From positions 744,001-808,000 of the forward strand of contig JAWZYV010015814.1 in assembly GCA_038373885.1 (NCBI GenBank): a stretch of DNA of 64,000 bases, written 5' to 3'. The notes under the pieces were generated by a model that had not been told where the DNA came from, made no database searches, and saw only the letters and a program-made list of their open reading frames with translations. Shown one piece after another: positions 12,801-24,800 of this stretch; positions within the stretch are counted from its first letter, which is position 1; each line of letters opens with the position of its first letter. The position numbers were made by a program, and so were the translations under genes. The stretch is from Cheiracanthium punctorium. Its lineage: Eukaryota; Arthropoda; Arachnida; Araneae; Cheiracanthiidae.

Positions 12801-15800
12801 CTGGTGTTGCTGCCTTGCTGGAGGGCTATAATAAAGAAATAAATTTTATTTTAAAGAAGAAAGAAATGCCAACATGGTTCAATTGACTAATAAAAAAGTA
12901 ATACAAATGAAGATTAATCAAGAGAAAGAGAAAGAAAAAAAGCTTCAAAAATAAAGCTGGGATTATAGATCAGTATAAAAACTGGACAACATTTCTCAAC
13001 GAAAAAAATATAATTCACACAGACTTATTGGATGAACTTAAGCAAATCTAAGGATGCAAGTACACATATTATGCATATACATATATATGTTAGTGTGTGT
13101 ATGTGTATATATGTATATTTATTATAAAGAAAATGTTATTCATATGAAACACGTGGTTTTTTCATTAAATTCATTCAAAGGGGCAAAAAGTGAAAATAAA
13201 AAAATAAAGTCACAGGCACCATGGAATAGTTAAAAGGTAGTCTTTGTGTGGCAGGAGGACAACTTTAATAAAACGTACATGTGAGGAAGTGACTGAGTGT
13301 TTAAAGTCATTTGAGGGGACAACATGCATGTTGCAAGAAAATTTTTGACAACATTTTAAGTTTGTTATAATTTGTTTTGCAACTAAGCAAATGATTCACA
13401 AGCTCAAAAAGTACTTGAATAATTACTACAAGTACAACTAAATATTAAACTTGAACATTTTATAAGGGGGAGGGGGAGCTTCTATGCTTCAATGATATGC
13501 TTAAGTTTTATTATTATCAATGTCTAATGTCCCATTATTCTTTGAAGAAATTTACTTTGCTACATAAATTAGGCATTCAGACCAATTGTTTTCACACAAA
13601 TACATATTTAAAGCCTTTAATAGTGAAATAAGTGACTTGGTTTCTATATACTGTAGTTTTGGCATCCTGAAGACTTACTGACAAGTACTAATTTTAGGGG
13701 ACCAGTAACCTTACTCTTCTTTGCACTGCATTTCTTTATCATTGAACAAGTTGTACTACAATCAAGTGGAATTGTGTGGATAGTAGAATTGTGTATGTAA
13801 TTAAACATACAATATTGGTATAGCATCCATAACATCTAATGTCTTATTTTGTGTAATATATTAGGTAAAAGGAGTGTAATAGGATGTTGTGTCTAGAAGC
13901 TTCAATAATGCCAAAAAACATTTTGGCTGTAAACAGGTTTTCCATTAATAAATAAAGAATACTACTTCGCAGAAATTAACCTATTGTTTTATGACTGCCT
14001 GAGTCTGGAACTGATTAACTGGTGAGTGAGGTCTGACTGTGCACAAAAATGCATACATCTTATCAGCTTTATCAACTATAAACAAAATGAATTATCAACA
14101 ATGCAGATTAAGAATAAATAGTAATGCATTAGCAGAAAGATTTTTTTTAGTGCACACAAGTGCCAGTTATTAAGATTTGCACAAGACAAATATCACACAC
14201 AAACAGCAAGCATAACAGAAAAATTAAAATAGATTTAATATTCATTAACATACTTTCTTTCAAATGATGAGTGACCTTTTGTACATCATCAGGATGACAC
14301 AGTTCAAGAATATTTTGCCCAATAAGATCTTTGTTAATATATTGACTATAATTAGTTGGAACACCACTAAATAATTAGAAAGAATGTAGGAGAAAAGATT
14401 GTCAAACAGTTTTATGGTACTATTATAAAAAAAATTTACAAAACAAAATGTAATTTTTTTCCTTCTTACCTAGTTTCTATTAATGTAATTTTACCATGCA
14501 AATCAAGACGAGTTAAAAAATTTATTAATACAGGTGCATTGATTTTCTCATTAGAGGGTACACGTCGAGCAACACAAACTAAATGGTTTTGAATATCTGA
14601 AAGATACACAAGGACAAAAATTAAAATCAGTATGACTGTAATAAAATGGTGTTAAGTGTCACACTGACACAAAACATTTTAACATTCAGTTAAGGTATAA
14701 GCTTTTGCAATAAAATACAATAAACACAGGTTAAATACATTCTGTTATAAATGTAAATACTGAACGAAGGCATTCAGTATTTAAAATCAGCATGAAAGGG
14801 ATGTTTGGAAAAAAAAATAGCAAGTTAAAATTTTAATTTTTAAATTAAATGCATGTAAAGCTGAAACAGTTTTCTTCGGCATATAGATAAATAAGCCATC
14901 TAAATACAAATCAGATTTTAGCACACTGTAATTATAGTCTAACCTTGTTAACCTTTCACAAGGCAATATTTCCACTGGCAGCATCAAATTAAGCATTTAT
15001 TGAAAAATTTAATTTTATCAATATTGACTTGAAAAAATTAGCAAATATAGTGAAAAGATGACTTGATTTTTTTAAATAGAATTTGCATTTCTATTATTAG
15101 TGTGAAACTAGATAAAAAATCATAATAGCCATTTTCAAAATCTAGTATGTATCTAGAGAGCTATCTTGATACATCCATCTCCTCCTTCAAACTTAATTCA
15201 TATCTTTACTTAAATTTTAAAATAAATCTCCCATTTATTCTTAATATTTTACTTATCATTTAAGCTACCCACAAAAGTATAGCTTCTAAAAATATAGTCA
15301 GAAATGACCAACTTTCCCAATTGGGAACACAGTGAAAATTGGGGAGTACAATTTTTTCCGACATTTCAATGATTAATATCCTTTAACTAATTCATTAGAA
15401 GGCAAAATAGGGAAAAAACTAATTAAAAATATGCCTGGATCTGAATTCAGTTTGTAAAAGGTTAAGACTAAATCAAAGGGGAGCAAAAAGCTTTCTGTAT
15501 AAACCAAAATTTGTATGAATCAATAAAACAGCAAAAAGAATTTAGGATAGATGTTCTTAAAAATAGATCATTAAAACAAAGATATCAAAGAATTTAACAG
15601 ATATCTGTTGAGAAATATTTTATGGTCATTTTAAGTTAATTAGTACTTTTATGCAAAAAGGTACACTTCTAACATAACCAGACAAACATACAAGCCCTTA
15701 CTGACACAGATACACATATGATGGTAGTAGTATATGTACTGTAATATTCTCATCAAAAAATGAGAAAGAAGAAATAAAATGTAAAAAATCACCTCTGTAA

Positions 15801-18800
15801 TTCAGACTTATTTTGCAGGAATTCTTGCATTCTATAATTGTTTAAAAAGAAATCCACTTTTTAAAATGGTCAGAAGTACAATTGGCATTTTTTTGTTGAA
15901 ACAGAAACCACTGAATATTTTTAAAGCCCCTATAAACTTCACTGAAGGACATAGAAGAGATTTTGACTTCTAAATCAGCTTCCATTTTATATTCAAACTC
16001 TTTACACTCCTTTTCAGTTAAAAATAAGGTTGAAACAACTAATTTTTTTTTTTTTTTTTTTTTTGGGGGGGGGGGGGTACAGGCGAAAAATGTAGACGTT
16101 AAATGGGAGACGTTTGTCTCCATGTTTGTATTAAACAGAGCAATTACTGCTGTTTTCCAAATTAACATGATGGGAAAACTGTCCTCCTTTGTTTTAGAGA
16201 AATTTTGTATAAAGCATTTTCATCTTAAGGTTTGACTATATTCAGATATCATTTAGTGAAACTTTTAAATATTAAATTTCTACTGAATAAAAAAAATTAA
16301 ATAACTTAGCATCGAAGAAGTAACAAAAATTATATCCAAAATTGAAATGTTAAAGCAAAAATTGGGAAATCCTTAATAAGGTTTCATACTTCAAGTGCAA
16401 GGAAATACAACTTATGAAGAAATAAAATTTAAAATTCCTAAGAAGGGACTTCATATTTTTTTCTTTTTAATTCAAGGTTTTATGGCATGCACTGTGCCTT
16501 TTGAAAACAGCAATTTAATAAAAAATTTAATGTTTGTCTGGCTGATATCAGGTTTATGCACACATAATATGATACCTGCTTGTCAAAATTAAGCTCAAGT
16601 TATCTTACAGGCAAAATTATCTCACACGTAGTATCCACAATTAATGATACTTTTTCTGCTAATATTTAAAAATATTTCATAATGTTTGTAAAACCAGTTT
16701 TTCAAATTTCAACTGAATATATATATTATTGATAGAAAAAAGAAAAAAAAAAATTCAGAAAAGACATTATATTGTGTCAATAGCCAAACAGTGGGAAAAA
16801 ATTAAACTATTGTGCATATTCTGAGTGAAAAAGCTTTTCTCGTTTCATTTTTCTATTTCTCTTACTGACACAACAGCCCCTGGTGGGTCAAGACCTCCCA
16901 AGAACCTCCTTTAATTCTGATCTCTTCTAAGCTAAGATTTTCCAGTTAGTAACATGTAATAAGTTACTAACTGGTTAGTATGGTATAAGTTAGTATGGAA
17001 GAATAAGATCTCCACATAATTAGTATATATCAGCTTGGGTCTACTTCTTCTTCTGGTTTCTATAGATTTAGCTGAAGATCTTAAAAGTCAAGGATGAGGG
17101 AGTCCATTCGGCGACATGGCCCACAAACCTATCTTGATGAAACTTAATATCCGTTTCCTTGAATAACCTATATAAGATCACAAATGAAGTTTCATCCTTA
17201 ATGTGCAATATTTCCTCAAATGTGAGGACTGCATAAAGTTAAGCTCCTCCTTATAAACTTTTTCTAAAATTCTTCACTGTTAAAAACTCATTAAAGATAG
17301 AAAAACTTTGGTGTATTGGTACCCCCCAGAAATGGCTAACAATCATCGTAAAACCACCTTCTGGTTTAAAAGAATTAACATGCATTTTTGTTATTTGCAC
17401 ACAGAGAAATATAATGCCTGAATTCCCAATTAACTTCGACTGGCAGTTCAGTAACTACCATTCGGAAAATTCAACTGGTCAGTCCAATATTCATATTCAC
17501 CGTTAAACGGGGAGAAAAAGTTACTGAACCTGTGGTAACTCAACCTAAGTTGAAACAGGACTTAGCAACAAGGTTGAAATGGGGCTTGGTTAAGATCAAA
17601 ACGCTCTCTGCTCAAGTGTCCACAAAGCATTGGGAGTTTGCATCAAATGGTAGATATTTATTTCGCGTCTCTCCAAGTGACCTCACAATCGCTCTACTTC
17701 CTCCCCCCCCCCCTCACACATCTCCACATACCTCTTCGTCTGGAAAGGGGATAGTCAGTTCTTGCAAGGGATTGATACGAGGAAGAAAAATTTTCAAGGA
17801 AAAGTCTTAACAGAGCAAGCTTGGTTATTTGAACCTACATTCAAAGCAAGATTGAGTTTTTGTATTTGAATTTAGGTATTATGCTGGGTGAGCTCCTGCC
17901 TGGTCATTGCTGAATACTATTTGAGCATTCGACCGAGAATTTGTTGTAAACTGGCGGTCAAGGTAAACAGTGAATGTCACCATAAATAACTTGAAATCAA
18001 ATTCTGGTCCAGAGTCAAGCCAATTGAGCTACCATTCTTTTTTTAATCAAAAATAAATTATCTTTACCAGCATCTAAATCTTCAGCTTCAGTTCTTTCTC
18101 CCGAAAAAGGCAGTAGTACAGCTGAAATCTGCATTTCTTCATACTGAGATATACGTGTTTGCTTTTCTTCCATAGTTTCCTCCTGATCTTCTGGAGGCTT
18201 GACCAGGAAGCGACAGTTGAAAGAACGGCTTTTACTGACAGATGTGTTGGGGTCAGACCAGCCAAACCCATTACCTTAGAAAAAAAAAAAATATTTTGAA
18301 ATACTTTCATTAAGTTTATCGTTTAACTCAAATCTAGAAGATAAATAATGGAATAAAATACTATCATTCAATTCAAATGAAAATTTTATAAAAGTATACA
18401 AGAGATAGCAAAAACAATGAAAATGCTGCTGTAATCAGTCAAAAATATGTCATGTTTTAAAAAAATATCTATCCAAAATTTGTAATAAAATCATCGGACA
18501 ATATTTTTCATCTATACTTTTGAATTTTATATGCCTCAATCACATTTATGCTTATGTGTGTATGTATGTATAAAAAAATATTCGTTGCTCCTCATTTATG
18601 GTTTTAAATGCTTCAGACATAATACACATTCTTAAGAGTTGAAAGAATACCAAAATTTGAAAAATCGGAAAATCAGAGAAATTAATCTACTTTGTTAAAT
18701 TTTATATACAAATATTTGTAACTTTAAAAATTATATCAAGTCTTTGTATACATTTTCCCTCAAAATTTAACCTGCAAATTTTGAGAACAGTCATTACAAA

Positions 18801-21800
18801 CTATGTCTAAGGGCTATTAAAAATCTTATGTAAAATTTAGTTCTTTGTTCAGAAGTATAATGATCTGATAACTATATAACCTATGTTAATAGCTGCATAA
18901 ATGTGCATTTGAGAGATTAACCGGTGCAGATAATTCATGTATATTTACTACTTCTTGGGGGGGGTGAGGGTGGAGAGGGATGGTTGGAAGAATAAGCAGA
19001 CAGTTTTATATAAATCCCCAGTTTAAAAAGCTTAGTACGAATTTATTTTGTAATTCATAAGATATGACCGAAATATGAACATTTAATAACCAGAAAAAGC
19101 CATAATTCAGATGTGTTGATATTCCAAAACTTTATTTAAAAATGAGAACTTGTCCAGAATTCAAAGTCTTTGCATTCGTGATCCATAATAGGAAAAATTC
19201 AATACCCAGAATCACTGAAGTCAAGACGATTCTGAATTTCCATTGAATTTATCTTTTTGTGCTGTGAATTATGTGCCACCAGCCAGATACATGCATATCT
19301 AGGAATTCATTTTACCCAAACAGTCAATTTTCCAAAGAAATAGAATGAATAATCCCCTTTTAATTGACATCATAACCTTCAATTCTATAAAAACATACAG
19401 CAAGAAATAAGGAGGAACCAATAATGCATTCCCCTCGCCCTCTAACGGAATTGGGAACAGCCATGATGCTAATTGAAAAGTAGGAAAATAAAGAATAATA
19501 CAACCTCTGCTTAGGATAAGTTTTCATAACTTATAGAATTTATGAATACACTTATGTAATATTATCTTTATTTTTTCAATTCACATAGGTATTTGATAAA
19601 AATAACTTATTAAAAAATAATAATACAATCTTATTCTCACCTATTGACATAGGTAACAAGTTGCTGCTAAATCTAGCATGATCTCCTACGTGAATAATGT
19701 TATAAATACTTTTATCAATAAGGCTTTCCTATAAAATAAAAACATTTAAACACACATTTAGTAACGAATTAAATTTAAAAGAATACTAAGTTATCACTAA
19801 TGACAACGAAAAACATAAAACACTGGATTTGATAGTTAAATCATGCTGTTTATTTAGGGGACGAAGGGGGAAACAGATTACTTGAAGAGTGTCGATAACC
19901 TTTAAGAGATTTTGTAATTATTTCCCGGAGCTTTTCTTGTTACAATATCTGAGATAGAAATTAAAATCCTTCATTTATCAATATAATTCTTCATGATAAA
20001 CTTAATATTTTATGCAACATGACAGAAAAAATGCTTTCTTTGCATGATTATGATAATTTCACAAAAATATTTGATGGAAAATTATAACTTTTTATTTTAA
20101 AATGTACAACAATACCATGCAAAGTCTTAAATTCTACAAATTATAGAACATAGTTTGAATGACATTCAAAAACTAAAACTCTAAAATCACTCAAAATATT
20201 TCCGATAAATGAATCCCTATTCATTCTAAGAAGTTGTTTACTTAGGACATTTAGCAGTATTTATAAATTACATGAAAATCCATCTAGATAGTTTTGCAAT
20301 TCTGAAGACTATAGATGACTGGCTACTATTGCTGAATAACATCTTGTAGGGGGGGGGGGGTAAAAAGTTAATATTTGTACAGGTTATCTGTCTTAATGGA
20401 GAATTTACTACTACTTATGTAAACATTGAAATGAGACACTACGTAAAACAATCCATTAAGCAAAATTAGTAAGGTATTTATAAAGTATCAAAGTTTCTCA
20501 ATTATAAATCAATATTTGATAATATAAATTAACCTTCAGGAAATTTAGATAAAATATTAAACTTTAGTATGCATATTTAGTAAAAAATAAAATAAAGGGG
20601 GGAAATGCACATTCTATTAAACTCTGAACAATTAGGGAACATGTTCCAACCCACCCCTTGAGAAAAACAAAAACAATAAACTCAATTATTAATCTTCACA
20701 AATAAAATTGGTTAAAGACATTTACTTACTTGACTATATTTCAAAAACTTTTTTACATTTGCAGTCACAAACTCTATCTTGCCATCTGTGTTTACCATAA
20801 ACAAGAAACCATCTAAAGCCTGAATAATAGAAATAATTCACTATTTATGGTTGAAAATTAAAACATAACTTAATTTTACAATATTAGGTTTCTTTAATAT
20901 ATATATGTATATGTATGCATCAGTGAGATCACATGCAACATTTAAATTTAAACTTAATAATTCATTTTAAAAGCAATGGAATTACAAACATTAGACTTAA
21001 AAATCCTATGTTATGCAATTTTTTGAAAAATAATAGAGGGAATTATAATGATTTTAAGTATGCTGAATCATTTTTATTTAGAAAATTCTTCAATAATTTT
21101 TACTATTTACCTTAAGAATGTATCATTACAATTGAATGAAAATTTTAAATTAATCACACTATAATATAAAAGCATCAGACATAATTTGCCCTGAATTAAA
21201 ATTTTTTTCTTATCTTAATTAAAGAGAAAAACTTAAAAATAGAAACAAATAATAGTTGTTCGAAAACTGCAAATGAAAAATAAGTTTTTTTTATTCTAAC
21301 TCAAAATTTTTTTCCCAAATTTATATGAATCATTTAATATAAAGTTTTAGAAGGACACATAAGAGATAAAATATTTCAAAAAGAAAGAGTGCATTTAAAA
21401 AAAGAAAAAAACATTACTACCCAATAACATAAAAATTCACTTTGATTTGACAGCTTTAAATTAAAATAAACTAAAAACTTTGTGTTCAAACAATTCTTAA
21501 TACCTACAAATCAAAGTAACCGTTGAATTTTTAACAAGTATCAATATCCTACAAATCACCTACCTAGTCATCCACACCTACAAATTTTTAACAAAATTTC
21601 AACTATGCATTCAATGCCTTTTTGTTCTGTATTACAATGCAGTACAAATTAGTATTCTTCAGTACAATACATTTGGTTATAGTAACTTCTCATCTATTTA
21701 TCTTTTAATGATTGATTAATACATTTAATTTACTTCTTCAATAAAACAAAGCATACTTAGCAGTGTCGAGAGAGAGAGAGAGAGAGAAAACTGAAAGTAA

Positions 21801-24800
21801 TTATGCAATGGCACTGTGTGCTATTCTATATATAACCAAAATTGGTTTAAAAAATCCTTATTTAATTTTTGGTAATAAGCACTTAAAGCACTGGATTAGC
21901 AAAAATTTAAAACAGGCCAGAACAACTGCTGTAATGAGTTTAAAATCTGTAACTAGTTGTTACATAGTCATGTAACAGCGTCCCCAGTCTGTTGTTAGAC
22001 TGCTGAGCCATTTGCAGATTGGGGGAGCCCCAGGCTGAATTTTGTTTGGAGATAATTTTATCTCCCGCAACTATGAAGATTTTTTTTGCCTGTAAAATGC
22101 TTCTCATCTGATGTTATCCATATCGTCGTTCTGAGACTTTCCATTTTATTTGTCTTCAAATTGTGTACGGGGATATCTCAATGTTTTTCGGCGTCTTTTA
22201 AAGGGCAACAAAGAAGGCAATGAAGTAAGAAGGCGGTAGATGGTGAATAATCTTCAAAAATGTTGACAGCAGACCCTTGTAAAAAAAAAAAACATTTCAA
22301 TTCCACTACTTGCCTTAACATGAAAAACATGAGCTAAGTGGCTGACGTGATAAAAGGTCTACTACTGAATGAAAACTTTATCTGCAGAGTTTCTTCTTCA
22401 ACTTCATTTTTGATTTTGTTCATGAACGTAAAAAGGAACAAACTGTGGTGTGAAGTGCAACAAAGTTCGTAACTTGCTACTAAACCGTGGTGTAGAGTGC
22501 AACAATGTTCGTGACTTGCTACTTAGCCATTTTCACAGGATGCTGAGGGGCGGCCGTGTTGCCAAGCCAAATTTCTCCGAGTTTAAAATAAGCAAAAGCC
22601 AACGTGGAACTGTCAACGGACTGAACAACGAATGACTGATAGACAATTAACTCCAAGAACTGTGTGAATTCCTAGAACTGTTTAATCTACCAGAACTTTG
22701 CTAAATGATTTAGAAAGAACTAAATATAAAAAAAAACTTAGCATATACAGTGCATGAGAAGCAGAGAGGAAGCAACGATGGGCAGCTGGTAATTATTAAT
22801 TAAATCTTATATTTACAGTAAACATATCAAGTTCCATAACTCCTTTTTCCTTCGTATTTAAACACATATTGACATGTAAAAATTTGAAAAAGTAATTCAA
22901 TTTAATATAAATTTGCTGGGGAACTTCTTCAACATTTTGAATTTTCATATTTGTGATTGATGTTGTATACATTGGATGTTTCATTTTTAGTCCATTAATT
23001 ACTAAACATTTAACATTTTATTTTAATTGGATTTTGCCAGGTTAACATTTGGGACAATTTAAAATGACTTTCAATTGACACAACATTCTGACATGTATTT
23101 TAGTGTTATTGTTGTTTGATGCAAAGGTGTTTAATTTAAATTTGAAATATTGATTTTAAAATTCTAATTTTAAACCCTTCACTTCATTATGAGGTCATTT
23201 GGGCCTAATTGCAGTCTTAAGAAAACAAAATTTGGGTAGTGTTATTGTTCGCTTATAAGCATATATATACATTTATAATCCAGAGTATTTTCATGTTGTA
23301 TTTGTTATGCAAGAGTTTTCAATAAAAGCAAAGTTTAAAGGTTAAGTTGGAATGTTTTCCTGAACTAGTCTCCCTTAGGCAGAGTCATTCCTTTAGCTTG
23401 GAGACAAAATTGGCAATTCTCTCAGGATTTTTCCAGGTGAGTGTTTAAGAAAATTAAAACTCCTTTTTTCAGAGTTATAATGCCTAGTAGGAACTTCGCA
23501 ATGTACAAAATTTTATTTTAACCCTTTTTCAGTGTTTTTGCCTCTCATGGTTATCATTTCTTATCACTAGTTTATAAAAAAAAATTATTGCAATGTTAAA
23601 TATAGTTAACAATATATTACAGTAAAAAGAAAATTACTAATTTAAGATGGATGACACATTCAATTTTCAAAATTTCTTCTCTTTTAAATGTTTTTTTTCC
23701 CTTCTATTTTAGACAACCCAAAATTGCACTTACATATACAAAAAAATACCTGAGTCAGCCATTAAAAGAATAGTAATAGGTAACAATAGCTAGGTTTTTA
23801 TTAATGACTATGTCATTTTTATCTCTCATCCCCTTTATTAAAAATTGTCCGAAAAATGTGTCCCGAAAAAGCGACAAAATTTTACATACATTTAAATACT
23901 ATTAGTTCACAACAGCTTTAATCTATTGTTACAATATTTCGTAAGCTGTAGAATAGGCATCACATGTATTTTTTACACATATTTAAATATTATTAGTTCA
24001 CAACAGCTTTAATCTTTTGTTACAATATTTCGTAAGCTGTATTTTTCTATAAATAGGTTACAATCCTAAAAATTTCAACATAGGGATTACCAGGCGAAAT
24101 ATACGAAAGATGAGAGATAAAATGAGAAAGTCAATTAATATTGTTTTAATATGGCCATAATGAAACTAAAAAATTAGGGGGTTTCAGGGGGTCAACCCTG
24201 ATGAGGCTCAAACAGCTGAGTTTTTTTTTTTTTTTTAAATGCTTTAAATTGCGATTCCATCAGGAGGGGGGGGGGGCGCCAATCAAATGGAAAATCTACT
24301 ATTAGAAATGTCCACCAGAACTTATCAGTATCAATACAAAAGCTGTTTCTTAACTAGCAGGAATGAGTAAATCAGGACAGCTTTCTAATTGGTTGCTGGT
24401 CATTAATACATTCCAAACTTATCGAAGCATCCATAATTTCAGTACTTTCCAGAATCACTTTTATGCAAAATTTAAATTTTTGACAAATCAAGATTACTTG
24501 GAATAAGAGATCGCCATTTTAAAATTAAAACAAGACATTGCATGAAAACTTACTTGGAGCAAAATTGGACCGACAAGATCGTTGCCAAAAAGATTTGGTT
24601 TACTAGATGAAACCTCACTCTTTTGAAGGTCATCACTAGAACCACACTCTTCTATTAGAAAACAAACAAAAACAGATTAATACAAACTAAATTAGAGCTA
24701 AAAAGAAAAAAAAAACTTTAGAATAAATATATCTAATAAAGTATACAGTGGCGAAAGAAAAAAAAAATCATTTTAATTTGGTAAGAATACTGTTGATAGT

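Larger units (their letters stand above)
20820..24553 (-). other. Intron 2 of tai
   Basis: Contains an AG microsatellite (21766-21787), a locally GC-richer block at about 21975-22640 with a 43-bp tandem duplication, and an inverted-repeat-bounded unit with an internal duplication (23818-24123). A T16 run and G10 run lie near 24220-24275. No exon. Confidence 0.7.
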
